A DNA stretch of 64,000 nt from Anaerolineae bacterium (GCA_022823165.1 JAJDXR010000053.1:48071-112070), one strand, 5' to 3'; counted from the stretch's first letter, positions 1-8,742 are shown. Notes: generated by a model from the letters alone, not told the origin. Numbers and translations are program-made.

Positions 1-1
1 G

Positions 2-457
2 GAGACAAAAGGCAAGATCAAGACCGACAGCGACATACAGGTCTATCTCTCGACGCAACTGAAGCGCAAAAGCAAGTCGACCGCCTGGGCAGCCGTTATC
101 GTCGAGGGCGGCATCGAACGGGAAGCCAGCGGACGGCTGGAGCGCGTCAGCGAATTGGAAGCGACGTTGATCGGCGCGATTCGCAGCCTGGAGAGCTTGG
201 CGCCCGGCAAAAGCGCGACCCTGTTCACGGCGCAAGAGTACCTTTCGAAGGGCATGAATTTGTGGCTGGCCGGCTGGCAAGCCCGGGGCTGGAAGACACG
301 CGGCGGCGAGCCGGTCAAATATCAGGGACACTGGCAGGCGCTGCAAGCGCTGGCGCGCGGACGGCGGCTCGAGTTTCGTTTTGTGAAATCGCGCGCCGGC
401 AATCCCCATTTCCAGCGCGGCAAAGAGCTGGCCGCCGAGCGCTTGCAGTACGCTTGA
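2..457 (+). CDS. RNase HI-like protein lacking catalytic acids (5' partial)
   Basis: The reading frame enters at the left edge and ends at a TGA at 455-457, so the N-terminus is missing. The visible ~150 residues align along their whole length with RNase HI, best in the substrate-handle region (GMNLWLAGWQARGWKT, then PVK and HWQAL) and at the C-terminal NPHFQRGKELA. By eye, the positions matching E. coli D10, D70, H124 and D134 are Ser, Ala, Arg and Lys, and E48 is probably Thr. The metal-binding site of the family is therefore absent, and the protein is unlikely to cut RNA-DNA hybrids. It may still bind nucleic acid or be one domain of a longer protein. Fold assignment is confident; function is unknown. 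Confidence 0.8.
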   Translation, partial: ETKGKIKTDSDIQVYLSTQLKRKSKSTAWAAVIVEGGIEREASGRLERVSELEATLIGAIRSLESLAPGKSATLFTAQEYLSKGMNLWLAGWQARGWKTRGGEPVKYQGHWQALQALARGRRLEFRFVKSRAGNPHFQRGKELAAERLQYA

Positions 458-516
458 CGTGCGCGCCTGTGGTATATTTGGCGAATTAGAAACTGACAAG
501 TTGCAGGAAACACAAT

Positions 517-1683
517 ATGCCATCATACGCGAAGCGAGTAGCGCCCTTCGGCACGACCATATTCACCGAGATCAATCAATTGGCGGCGCGGCACAGCGCG
601 GTCAATCTGGGCCAGGGTCGGCCCGACTTTGACGGTCCGCAGGAGATCATCGACGCGGCGGTGGCGGCGCTCAAGGGCGACAGCGCCAATCAGTACGCGC
701 CCAGCCCGGGGCTGCCCTCGCTGCGCGAAGGCGTGGCGCGGCATGCCGGCGTCTTCTACGGCCTGGACGTCGATCCGGAGGCCGGCGTCATCGTCACCGC
801 CGGCGCCACGCAAGGCGTCTACAGCGCCATCATGGGCTTAGTCGACCCAGGCGACCAGGTCATCGTCATCGAGCCCTATTACGACAGCTATGTGCCCGGT
901 GTGCGGATGGCCGGCGGGACGCCCGTCTACGTGCCCATGCACCCGCCGAATTGGACCTTCGTGGAAGCGGAGCTGCGCGCCGCCTTCAACGACAATACCC
1001 GCGCGCTATTGCTCAATACGCCCAATAACCCCTCCGGCCGCGTCTATACCCGCGCCGAGCTGCAGCTCTTCGCCGAGCTGTGCATCAAGCACGATGTCAT
1101 CGTAATTTCCGACGAAGTGTACGAACACCTTTATTTCGAGGGGCATCAGCATGTCGCCATCGCCTCCCTGCCCGGCATGTTCGAGCGCACGGTCACTATC
1201 GGCAGCGCCGGCAAAACCTTCGGCATGACCGGCTGGAAAATCGGCTGGGTTTACGGGCCGCCCGAATTGATCACGGGGGTTTGGCGCTCGCATCAGTTCA
1301 TCACCTTCGCCACCAACCATCCCGCGCAGGCGGCGGTTGCCTACGCTTTTTCGCTTGGAAGCGCCTATTACGAAGAGTACCAGGCGCTTTATTCGCATAA
1401 GCGCGATTTGGTCATGCAAGTGATTGAAGCCGCCGGCATGTCAGCGATTCAGCCAGAAGGCACCTATTTCATCATGGGCGATTTCTCCGAGGTCTTTGAC
1501 GGGAACGATGTCGAATTCTGCCGCCACCTGATCGAAGAAATCGGCGTGGCGACGATCCCACCCTCGGCTTTCTTCAGCGACAAACACCGGCATCACGCCG
1601 AGAATCACGTGCGCTTCGCCTTCTGCAAGAGCGACGAAACGCTGGAGCAGGCGGCCGAGCGCATGCGCGCGCTGCGGGGCTGA
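517..1683 (+). CDS. Class I/II PLP-dependent aminotransferase
   Basis: 388 residues, a normal length for fold-type I aminotransferases of the AspC/KAT/YbdL group. The N-terminal part has the NLGQGRPDF substrate-loop motif, followed by NTPNNPSG and an SDEVYEH motif with the PLP-binding Asp and Tyr. The Schiff-base lysine is K233 in SAGKTFGMTGWKIGW. An AGGAAA ribosome binding site lies a few bases before the ATG. The family transfers amino groups between 2-oxoacids and amino acids such as methionine, glutamine, kynurenine or aspartate; the substrate cannot be read from the sequence. It stands alone between the RNase H-like gene and a repeat fragment. An oxidoreductase that uses 2-oxoacids lies downstream, but nothing links the two directly. 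Confidence 0.9.
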   Translation: MPSYAKRVAPFGTTIFTEINQLAARHSAVNLGQGRPDFDGPQEIIDAAVAALKGDSANQYAPSPGLPSLREGVARHAGVFYGLDVDPEAGVIVTAGATQGVYSAIMGLVDPGDQVIVIEPYYDSYVPGVRMAGGTPVYVPMHPPNWTFVEAELRAAFNDNTRALLLNTPNNPSGRVYTRAELQLFAELCIKHDVIVISDEVYEHLYFEGHQHVAIASLPGMFERTVTIGSAGKTFGMTGWKIGWVYGPPELITGVWRSHQFITFATNHPAQAAVAYAFSLGSAYYEEYQALYSHKRDLVMQVIEAAGMSAIQPEGTYFIMGDFSEVFDGNDVEFCRHLIEEIGVATIPPSAFFSDKHRHHAENHVRFAFCKSDETLEQAAERMRALRG

Positions 1684-1697
1684 ACCATTTGCCACAG

Positions 1698-1777
1698 AAG
1701 TAAGTGCGAGTAAGTAATGAGAATATCAAAATAGCGAATTTCCGTGTTTGTGCGGGCGAGCCAAGGCTCGCCCGTAG
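1698..1777 (+). repeat. Truncated copy A of the ~168 bp hairpin element
   Basis: Begins with AAGTAAGTGCGAGTAAG and runs through the first perfect hairpin (GGGCGAGC-CAAG-GCTCGCCC, 1754-1773), then stops matching the other copies. The second hairpin and right end are absent. The preceding bases CCACAG resemble the host repeat around other copies. Confidence 0.85.
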
Positions 1778-1861
1778 GCGCGCTTAGGGGATTCCCGACA
1801 ATAGTCGCCGCCCCTGATGGCAGAACCGCAGCGATTTTCCTCAAGAATCCGGCAAATGGTC

Positions 1862-1891
1862 TTGACAAACCTGCTCGTTCAATAATAGAAT
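1862..1891 (+). promoter_or_regulatory. Sigma-70-type promoter for the GntR regulator
   Basis: TTGACA at 1862-1867 and TAGAAT at 1886-1891 with an 18 bp spacer, about 40 bp upstream of the regulator ATG. Confidence 0.6.
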
Positions 1892-1916
1892 TGATAGCAA
1901 CGTTATATTGATAGCA
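1890..1916 (+). promoter_or_regulatory. Direct repeats, possible autoregulatory operator
   Basis: The 10-mer ATTGATAGCA occurs at 1890-1899 and 1907-1916, a 17 bp period, between the -10 box and the regulator start. The position suits an operator for the regulator itself. GntR/FCD sites are more often inverted repeats, so this is tentative. Confidence 0.35.
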
Positions 1917-1928
1917 TTTATCTGACGA

Positions 1929-2627
1929 ATGAGCGATATCAATCTCGGTTCCGACTTTCTCAACTTCATCATCAGCCGCGGTTATCAGCCCGGCGATCGC
2001 CTGCCCTCGATCCAGGAGTTGACTGACAGCGCTCATCTGGACATGAGCGCCAACAAGGTGCGCGAGCAGTTGGAAGTGGCGCGTACGCTGGGCTGGGTGG
2101 AAGTCCGCTCCAAACGCGGGACGCGCATCAAAGAGTACGCCTTTACGCCGGCGGTGCGCCTGAGCGCGCTTTATGCCCTGGCATGCGGCGAGCGCTTCGA
2201 GTCATTCGCCTCGCTGCGCAATCATGTCGAAGCGGCGTATTGGAACGAAGCCTGCGCTTTGCTCGAAGACGCAGACCTTGATACCATGGGCGACTGTATT
2301 GACGACGCCAATCAGAAGCTGGATTCGCCGCCAATTCACATCCCCAATCCCGAGCATCGCCTGTTTCACTTGACCGTCTTCACACGTCTCAAGAATCCGT
2401 TCGTGCTGGGCATTCTGGAAGCTTATTGGGATCTCTACGAAGAAGTCGGCGTCAACCGCTACATGGATTACAGCTATTTGCGGCAAGTCTGGGACTATCA
2501 TTCGCGGATTCTGCAGCACATCCGCAGCGGCGATTTCGACCGGGCGCGCGCCGCCTTCATTGAGCACACCCGCTTGCTGCGTTACGAACCCAAGAATGCG
2601 ACGTGGGAGCTGGAACGAGGCAGCTAA
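1929..2627 (+). CDS. GntR-family regulator, FadR/FCD type
   Basis: 232 residues. The N-terminal ~75 form a GntR winged helix-turn-helix (GYQPGDRLPSIQELT, then a helix ending in LEVARTLGWVEVRSKRGTRI). The remainder is an all-helical FCD-like ligand domain with candidate metal or ligand residues (HRLFHL near residue 143, YHSRIL near 195, AFIEHTRLL near 215). Such proteins repress or activate catabolic genes in response to small acids. It lies 56 bp upstream of, and codirectional with, the 2-oxoacid oxidoreductase genes, the obvious candidate targets. It has its own promoter and direct repeats upstream. The effector is not predictable. Confidence 0.88.
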   Translation: MSDINLGSDFLNFIISRGYQPGDRLPSIQELTDSAHLDMSANKVREQLEVARTLGWVEVRSKRGTRIKEYAFTPAVRLSALYALACGERFESFASLRNHVEAAYWNEACALLEDADLDTMGDCIDDANQKLDSPPIHIPNPEHRLFHLTVFTRLKNPFVLGILEAYWDLYEEVGVNRYMDYSYLRQVWDYHSRILQHIRSGDFDRARAAFIEHTRLLRYEPKNATWELERGS

Positions 2628-2683
2628 GAAGTAAGCCTATGATCTTATCCGATCTCTGTGAAAGGAGCGCTGCGTAAAAACTC

Positions 2684-4516
2684 ATGGCAATTAACGCACA
2701 GACTCAAAGCAAAACCTTAACCCGCGAGCCGGTCATCAACGATTTCGCTTTTTCGGTGGCGACCAAGAACGGTTCCGGCAGCCAGACATCAAACAATGTG
2801 CTGGTGACATCGCTGTTCCGCATGGGCATCCCGGTGAACGGCAAGAATCTTTTCCCCTCCAATATCAAGGGGCTGCCCACCTGGTACACCATCCGCGCCA
2901 GCAAAGACGGCTACACGGCGCGCAAAGCGATTACCGAAATCGTGGTCGCTTATAACGACGGCACCGCCACCGAAGATGTGTCCAGCTTGCCGCCCGGCGG
3001 CGTCTGCGTGACCACCGACAAGATCGCCAGGGTCATCAACCAGCGCGACGACATCTCTTATTATGAGATTCCCGTGGCCAAGCTGATGCGCCAGACCAAG
3101 GTGCCTTCGGCTTTTCGCAAGCTGGTCGAGAATATGACTTACGTGGGCGCGGTGGCGCAGCTCTTCGACATACCGGTGGACTTGATCTACCAGGTGCTGC
3201 TGGACAATTTCAAGGGCCGCGAGAAACCGGCGCGCATGAATCACGATATTGTCGAGCTGGCCTACGACTGGACGGCTGAGAATATCGTGAAGACCGATCC
3301 CTACCGCTTCGAGCATATGGACGGCACACATGGCAAGATCATGATGACTGGTAATGACGCCGGCGCATTGGGGGCGATCTTCGGCGGCGTCAACGTGGTG
3401 GCCTGGTATCCGATTACGCCCTCCACCAGCTTCGTCGACGGCGTCATGAGCTTCCGCCACCTGCGCCAAACCGAGGACAAGCAGAACACCGTCGCTATCG
3501 TCCAGGCCGAGGATGAGTTGGCGGCGGCCGGCATTATCGTCGGCGCCGGCTGGGCCGGGGCGCGCTCCCTGACCTCGACCAGTGGGCCGGGCATCAGCCT
3601 GATGTCGGAATTCGCCGGCCTGGCCTACTTCGCCGAGGTGCCCGCCGTCTTCTGGAATATCACGCGTATGGGTCCCAGCACCGGCTTGCCCACCCGCACC
3701 AGCCAGGGCGACCTGCTCTTCACGCATTTCCTGGGCCACGGCGACGGCCGGCAAATCTGCCTGATGCCCGGCAATCTCAAAGAAGCCTTCGAATTCGGCT
3801 GGAAGTCCTTCGATATCGCCGAAGCCTTGCAGACGCCGGTTTTTGTCATCAGCGACCTGGACCTGGGCATGAACAACTGGCTCTCGGATCCCTTCGATTA
3901 TCCCGACCAGCCCATCAATCGCGGCAAAGTGCTGGACGCCGACGAGTTGCAATCCTTCATCGACGAGCACGGCAAATGGGGACGTTACCTGGACGTGGAC
4001 GGCGACGGCATCGCCTATCGCACGGTGCCGGGCACCGATCACCGCTTCGCCGGTTATTTCACCCGCGGCACCGGCCGCGACGAAATGGCGACCTACAGCG
4101 AGCGCAGCGACGACTGGGTCGCGACCATGTCCCGCCTGCGGCTGAAGATGGATACGGCGCGCGGCATGCTGCCCCAGCCGATTGTCGACGACGGCAGCGA
4201 CGCCGACATCGGCATAATCACCTTCGGCACCAACGACGAAGCCATTCGCGAAGCGCGCGACTGGCTGACGAATGACGGCATTAAGACCAATTACCTGCGT
4301 GTGCGGGCGCTGCCGCTGGCGGCTTCGGTCAGTGATTTCATTGACGCGCACAAGAGCGTCTTCGTCATCGAGAACAACTTTGACGGGCAGCTGACCCAGC
4401 TGATCCGCCTGGAGCACCCGGAGAATATATCGCACGTGAGACCGCTGGCGCTCGGCGACGGCTTGCCGATGACGCCCAGCTGGATCTACGAGAACCTGAA
4501 AGAACAGGAGGGTTAA
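2684..4516 (+). CDS. korA: 2-oxoacid:acceptor oxidoreductase, fused gamma-alpha subunit
   Basis: 610 residues. The first ~190 are the gamma domain (start of the catalytic-carbon channel, PPGGVCVTTDK). From ~215 comes the pyrimidine-binding alpha domain: GNDAGALGAIFGGV, AWYPITPSTS, QAEDELAAAGIIVGAGWAGARS and TSTSGPGISLMSE, all typical of KorA/PorA-like proteins. With the next gene it forms an oxidoreductase that decarboxylates a 2-oxoacid to an acyl-CoA and reduces ferredoxin or a similar acceptor. The two genes are 2 bp apart and form an operon. Substrate (2-oxoglutarate, pyruvate or branched chain) is not certain; the fused gamma-alpha layout is most often annotated as 2-oxoglutarate:ferredoxin oxidoreductase. 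Confidence 0.9.
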   Translation: MAINAQTQSKTLTREPVINDFAFSVATKNGSGSQTSNNVLVTSLFRMGIPVNGKNLFPSNIKGLPTWYTIRASKDGYTARKAITEIVVAYNDGTATEDVSSLPPGGVCVTTDKIARVINQRDDISYYEIPVAKLMRQTKVPSAFRKLVENMTYVGAVAQLFDIPVDLIYQVLLDNFKGREKPARMNHDIVELAYDWTAENIVKTDPYRFEHMDGTHGKIMMTGNDAGALGAIFGGVNVVAWYPITPSTSFVDGVMSFRHLRQTEDKQNTVAIVQAEDELAAAGIIVGAGWAGARSLTSTSGPGISLMSEFAGLAYFAEVPAVFWNITRMGPSTGLPTRTSQGDLLFTHFLGHGDGRQICLMPGNLKEAFEFGWKSFDIAEALQTPVFVISDLDLGMNNWLSDPFDYPDQPINRGKVLDADELQSFIDEHGKWGRYLDVDGDGIAYRTVPGTDHRFAGYFTRGTGRDEMATYSERSDDWVATMSRLRLKMDTARGMLPQPIVDDGSDADIGIITFGTNDEAIREARDWLTNDGIKTNYLRVRALPLAASVSDFIDAHKSVFVIENNFDGQLTQLIRLEHPENISHVRPLALGDGLPMTPSWIYENLKEQEG

Positions 4517-4518
4517 TC

Positions 4519-5565
4519 ATGCCACCCCGGACCAATCACCTCGGCCTGGCGCGCAACGAATATAAAGGCCGTCCCAGTACGCTCTGCCCCGGCTGCGGGC
4601 ATGACTCCATCTCCAACCAGATCATCAGCATGGCTTATGAGCTGGGCCTGGAGCAGCACAAGATCATCAAAGTCAGCGGCATCGGCTGCTCCAGCAAGAC
4701 GCCGGCCTATTTCCTGGGCGGCTCGCACGGTTTCAACGCCTTGCACGGGCGCATGCCGTCGGTGGTCACTGGCGCGCTGCTGGCAAATACCGATTTGTCT
4801 TGCATCGCGGTCAGCGGCGATGGCGACACCGGTTCGATCGGCATGGGGCAATTCAAGCACGTCATCCGCCGCAATGTGCCTTTCGTCTATATCATTGAGA
4901 ACAATGGCGTCTATGGCTTGACCAAGGGCCAATTCTCCGCCACCGCCGACGAAGGCCAATTCCTCAAGTATTACGGCACCAATCACATGCCGGCCATTGA
5001 CCTGTGTTTGGAAGCGGTGATCGCCGGCGCGACTTTCGTCGCCCGCAGTTTCAGTGGCGACGCCAAGCAAGTGCAAGCGCTGCTGCAAGCGGCCGTGCGG
5101 CATCCGGGCACCTCGGTGCTCGATATCATCAGCCCTTGCGTCACCTTCAATAACGCCGAGACCTCGACCAAGAGTTATCCCTACGGCCGGGACCACGAGA
5201 TTCCGCTGCACGAGATTCAGATTCTGGCGCCAGACTACGTGGACGCCAAAGAGGAAATCACCATCGGCGATTATGACGAAGGCGATATCCTCGATGTCGA
5301 AATGCACGATGGCAGCTATATCCGCCTCAAGAAGCTGGACAATGACCACGATCCGCGCAATCGGCGCCTGGCTATGGATGTGCTGGAGCGCTCCATGCGC
5401 GAGCAGATTTTTTCGACCGGCTTGATCTACTACGAAGAGCCGCGCCCCACTCTGGCGGACACGGAAGAACTGGTGGAAACGCCGCTGGCGCGCCTGAACG
5501 CCGAGGGCTTGCGCCCGTCACAGGCGGCGCTGGAAGGCGTCATGCAGAGCCTGATGGTCGGTTAG
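4519..5565 (+). CDS. korB: 2-oxoacid:acceptor oxidoreductase, TPP-binding beta subunit
   Basis: 348 residues, starting 2 bp after the alpha-subunit stop and preceded by AGGAGG. Motifs: LCPGCGH with C23 and C26, GIGCSS, and a thiamine-diphosphate/Mg motif GDGDTGSIG followed ~27 residues later by ENNGVYGLTKGQ. These identify the TPP-binding catalytic subunit of the KorB/PorB group. It pairs with the preceding gamma-alpha subunit. The C-terminal ~100 residues are a variable tail. There is no separate ferredoxin (delta) gene next to it, so electrons must leave through a protein encoded elsewhere or through a cluster in this subunit. Confidence 0.9.
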   Translation: MPPRTNHLGLARNEYKGRPSTLCPGCGHDSISNQIISMAYELGLEQHKIIKVSGIGCSSKTPAYFLGGSHGFNALHGRMPSVVTGALLANTDLSCIAVSGDGDTGSIGMGQFKHVIRRNVPFVYIIENNGVYGLTKGQFSATADEGQFLKYYGTNHMPAIDLCLEAVIAGATFVARSFSGDAKQVQALLQAAVRHPGTSVLDIISPCVTFNNAETSTKSYPYGRDHEIPLHEIQILAPDYVDAKEEITIGDYDEGDILDVEMHDGSYIRLKKLDNDHDPRNRRLAMDVLERSMREQIFSTGLIYYEEPRPTLADTEELVETPLARLNAEGLRPSQAALEGVMQSLMVG

Positions 5566-5690
5566 CGATCACCCAATACCCGTCTCTTAATTAGAGACAA
5601 GCCATAATATCTACTTTGCAAGGTTGCGTCGTAACGGGCATCTAGGTAAATTCAACTCAGATTCGTTCATGTATTCGTCTACAGGATAAA

Positions 5691-6320
5691 ATGTGGATGG
5701 GCGAGTCATATGTTGTTGAATTGAAACATCTAAGAAATGGCGTCGGTTGTCTCACCGTTGAACAGTGTAGCGCCGCATGTCAGGCAGCCCAAATTGCCTT
5801 ATTCGAGGCTGGCCATCCCGTCTCTGTGAGATGTGAAGTGGTGGACCAAGACAGGCCACTGTACACAATAGTCCTACGATGGATGGAGCTTGAAACTCCC
5901 TCGGCAATACACTCTTGGCGACAGCGTCAACGACTTGGTGAATGGGCCGCAGAAGGCATTGCCTTCTTAATGGTTGAAAAATTCACCCCATACACAATAG
6001 TTGATCAAGCAGAAGTCGATACAAGATCTGGAGAAGGTCTTGGTATCGACTATTATCTTGGCTCCAAAGAAGACTTAGATTGTGAAAACGAGGACGATTT
6101 CCCAGAACACTTAGCAAGATTAGAGGTTTCTGGGATCTTGGCGTCTTCCAGCGGTTCCTTGAATGCAAGGGTAAACGAGAAAATAGAGCAGTCCAAAAAA
6201 TCAGACTACGAGGGAACACCTGCCTATATCATTGTAGTAGAGTTCAATATGCCAGTGGTAAACTTTACACAAAGGATGCCTGAACATGACGGCGCAACCG
6301 TGTCTCAAGAAGAGCGTTAG
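5691..6320 (+). CDS. Hypothetical protein, first gene of a lower-GC pair
   Basis: 209 residues of no recognised family. It begins after AGGATAAA with two in-frame ATGs (5691 and 5697); either could be the start. The middle contains QAEVDTRSGEGLGIDYYLG, then an acidic stretch (SKEDLDCENEDDF) and ARLEVSGIL. The spacing of acidic residues with Gly-Ile-Asp is nuclease-like in feel, but no full PD-(D/E)xK motif can be shown. There is no signal peptide or membrane segment, so it should be cytosolic. Codon use is visibly more AT-rich (many AGA, TTA, ATA) than in all neighbours. It overlaps the next gene by 35 bases, so the two are probably translationally coupled. Confidence 0.75.
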   Translation: MWMGESYVVELKHLRNGVGCLTVEQCSAACQAAQIALFEAGHPVSVRCEVVDQDRPLYTIVLRWMELETPSAIHSWRQRQRLGEWAAEGIAFLMVEKFTPYTIVDQAEVDTRSGEGLGIDYYLGSKEDLDCENEDDFPEHLARLEVSGILASSSGSLNARVNEKIEQSKKSDYEGTPAYIIVVEFNMPVVNFTQRMPEHDGATVSQEER

Positions 6321-7485
6321 ACTTCACCGCGAAGCGGCCTCGCTTGCTAACAGAGCGCGAATTGCACAGTTTGATGGCGATGAAGCCGAATACTTGAATC
6401 TAACTCATCAGGCGTTTCGCAAAGAATCCGAGTCAGCACATCTGCTTCGCGACGATCCGTCTCATCATATGTTTGCAATCCTGCACAGAAGCGCTGCAAC
6501 TCTGGCATATCGTTGCGGGGAATATGAATCCGCCGAGGACTTAGTTCTTCATGGATTGACTCAAGGTACTGGTAGTCGCTTACGAAATAAACTTTATAAT
6601 CTCTTGGACAAAGTCCGTCTCGCTCAAAAATATGGAACGGGTGCAGACGAACTTGAAGTCGAAGATCTGGTCATGACGTTGCGCGGGATTGAAGCAAACA
6701 GAACCTTAATTGAGCCAACTTCGCTGACGCGACGCATCAGCAATTTCTCTACACTAGTTCGAAACACAATCGGAAGCATCAACCAATACAGCTTTCGAGA
6801 ACGTGGCAAGGTCGACCGAGACTATAGAGTATTTGCAACTGTACCGTCTTTGGGAAGTTACAGAATCGGAATGACAATGACCCACCTTGGTCCGAAGCGG
6901 TTTACAGACCTTTCATATTTTGACGGAGTACGGCATAGATTCTTGGAGAATCTTAGACTTTTGAATAGCGGCGACCTAGAACAACTTAAGAACGACATTC
7001 AAGATGAAGGGTATTTTCTCAATTTTGTCGGGCTGGCGAAAGAACTAGCGCCTGATGGAAAGGTGATAACGTCAGTTGGCATTGAAGCTGAAATTGAAGG
7101 CCAGCGCAAGAGCATGTTGTTCGACAGCACCAGAGATGAGTTGACTGAAATGGTTCTGCCGCTAGACGAACAACCGGTCTCAGACGAATACAGAATTACA
7201 GACGAAACGGACATAGTTGTTGGCGTTCTGCAATATGCGGACGCGACAAAGGATGAAGTTAAATTGCTAACCGACAATGGAAAGTGGTGGAAAATCGTCG
7301 TTCCGGAAGGACTGGCGGAAGACGTGGTTAAGCCATATTTTGGCGACCGAGTTCGTGTTCAAGGCCGCCATATAATCAAAGCAAGGAAGGCGAGACGCCT
7401 CTACCTCAGAGACATCCGCTCCGCCGACGAGAGCACGAATATCGTCCCTCAGCTGCAGGTGCCTGACAGACTCTTGGAAGCCTAG
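6286..7485 (+). CDS. Hypothetical protein, second gene of a lower-GC pair
   Basis: 399 residues, not recognised. The ATG follows AAAGG by ~11 bases and lies inside the upstream gene. Residues ~15-115 are helical with TPR-like spacing (AFRKESESAHLL, then YRCGEYESAEDLVLHGL). Residues ~180-290 form a mixed alpha/beta region. The last ~85 look like a small beta-barrel (VVGVLQYADAT, GKWWKIVVPEG, YFGDRVRVQGR, RRLYLRDI). There is no membrane segment. Base composition matches the upstream partner and differs from the flanks. Its TAG stop overlaps the stop of the convergent moeZ-like gene. The helical-repeat plus beta-barrel build suggests a binding or sensing partner for the first protein, but this is only inference. 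Confidence 0.75.
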   Translation: MTAQPCLKKSVRLHREAASLANRARIAQFDGDEAEYLNLTHQAFRKESESAHLLRDDPSHHMFAILHRSAATLAYRCGEYESAEDLVLHGLTQGTGSRLRNKLYNLLDKVRLAQKYGTGADELEVEDLVMTLRGIEANRTLIEPTSLTRRISNFSTLVRNTIGSINQYSFRERGKVDRDYRVFATVPSLGSYRIGMTMTHLGPKRFTDLSYFDGVRHRFLENLRLLNSGDLEQLKNDIQDEGYFLNFVGLAKELAPDGKVITSVGIEAEIEGQRKSMLFDSTRDELTEMVLPLDEQPVSDEYRITDETDIVVGVLQYADATKDEVKLLTDNGKWWKIVVPEGLAEDVVKPYFGDRVRVQGRHIIKARKARRLYLRDIRSADESTNIVPQLQVPDRLLEA

Positions 7486-8726
7486 TACTTCGGCATATCG
7501 GGGTCGATCTCGTCAGCCCAAGCCAGAATGCCACCCTCGACATTGTACATCTTGTCCAGGTCGTAGCCGACCTCGGACAGATAGGCGATGCTGTCGGCGC
7601 TGCGTACGCCGGAGCGACAATGCAGGTAGAGCGTCTTGTCCTTGGGTATCCCCTGCAAGACCGTCTCTTCCCAGAGTTTGCGCCCGGCTTGTATGCCATT
7701 CTTGGCGAGCTGAATATCCGGCTTGGGGATACGCAACGTGCCGGCGATGGCGCTGATATCCCACTCGTGCGGGTCGCGGACATCTATGACCAGGACATCA
7801 TCGCCGTTTTCCAGCGCCGACTTGACATCGTGCACGGTAACGGTCTGAACATCAATATCGTCGGCATCGTCAACCGAGCTGAATTCGCTGTGATCGTGCG
7901 CCGGCATGCCGCAGAATTGCTCATAGTCGAGCAGCGCGACGTCTGCTTTGTCGACGCTACAAACGGGGCAAGCGGGGTCTTTGCGAATCTTTATCGTATG
8001 AAAGCTCATCTCCAGCGCGTCGTAGAGCAGCATGCGGCCGATCATGGGGTCGCCGATGCCCAGCAGCAACTTAATCGCCTCGGTGGCTTGCATGGTGCCG
8101 ATGGTGCCGGGCAGAATCCCCAGTACGCCGCCTTCAGCGCAGCTCGGCACCAGGCCGGGCGGCGGCGGCTCCGGGAACATGCAGCGATAGCAAGGTCCCT
8201 GTTCGCCGTAGAAGACGCTAAGTTGGCCCTCGAAGCGGAATATGCTGCCGTAGACGTTGGGAATGCCCAGCTTGACGCAGGCGTCATTGACGAGATAACG
8301 CGTCGGGAAGTTGTCTGTGCCATCGATTACCACATCCCAGTCTTCGCCGAAGATGCGCAGGGCGTTCTCGGAGGTCAGCGGCTCGTTGTATTTGACCACT
8401 TCAATCTCGGGATTGAGGTCAAGCATGCGCGCGGCGGCGCTGTCAAGTTTGGAGAGGCCGACCGTGCTGACGCCATGGATGACCTGCCGCTGCAAATTGC
8501 TGAAGTCGACCACGTCGTAATCAACCAGGCCGATGCGCCCGATGCCGGCCGCGGCCAGATAAAGCGCCAGCGGACTGCCCAGCCCACCCGTGCCGATCAG
8601 CAGCACCGAGGAGGCTTTCAGGCGGCGCTGGCCCTCCATGCCGACCTCGGGCATGATGACGTGACGGCTGTAGCGCTTGACCTCGTCCTTGGATAAGTCA
8701 GCCAGGCGCGAATGTAATGCGCTCAT
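7482..8726 (-). CDS. moeZ: E1-like adenylyltransferase-rhodanese fusion (MoeZ/ThiF type)
   Basis: 414 residues. The N-terminal E1/ThiF domain has the ATP loop GTGGLGS (45-51), the catalytic cysteine C196 in SCAEGG, and a zinc site from C179/C182 (CYRC) and C253/C256 (CPVC). A C-terminal rhodanese domain carries active C370 in LHCRSGVRS. Proteins of this build (MoeZ of mycobacteria, MOCS3/Uba4) adenylate the C-terminal glycine of a ubiquitin-like carrier and then hand it sulfur to make a thiocarboxylate. The gene lies 16 bp after the CysO-like carrier and downstream of a JAMM peptidase, exactly the partners needed. A GGAGAA ribosome binding site precedes the ATG. Carrier-specific activity is inferred from context. 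Confidence 0.92.
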   Translation of the reverse strand: MSALHSRLADLSKDEVKRYSRHVIMPEVGMEGQRRLKASSVLLIGTGGLGSPLALYLAAAGIGRIGLVDYDVVDFSNLQRQVIHGVSTVGLSKLDSAAARMLDLNPEIEVVKYNEPLTSENALRIFGEDWDVVIDGTDNFPTRYLVNDACVKLGIPNVYGSIFRFEGQLSVFYGEQGPCYRCMFPEPPPPGLVPSCAEGGVLGILPGTIGTMQATEAIKLLLGIGDPMIGRMLLYDALEMSFHTIKIRKDPACPVCSVDKADVALLDYEQFCGMPAHDHSEFSSVDDADDIDVQTVTVHDVKSALENGDDVLVIDVRDPHEWDISAIAGTLRIPKPDIQLAKNGIQAGRKLWEETVLQGIPKDKTLYLHCRSGVRSADSIAYLSEVGYDLDKMYNVEGGILAWADEIDPDMPKY

Positions 8727-8742
8727 ACCTAGTTCTCCAATC

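Noticed and set aside
2789..4435. Long open frame on the minus strand opposite the oxidoreductase alpha subunit
   Set aside because: A shadow of GC-rich codons; the plus strand encodes a clear KorA protein and the antisense translation is low-complexity His/Gly/Val with no domain.
5582..5598. GTCTCT-TAATT-AGAGAC hairpin after korB as a terminator
   Set aside because: The stem is only 6 bp and no T tract follows; it may be chance in an AT-rich stretch.
7620..8696. 358-codon open frame on the plus strand opposite moeZ
   Set aside because: Antisense shadow; the minus strand has complete E1 and rhodanese motifs.
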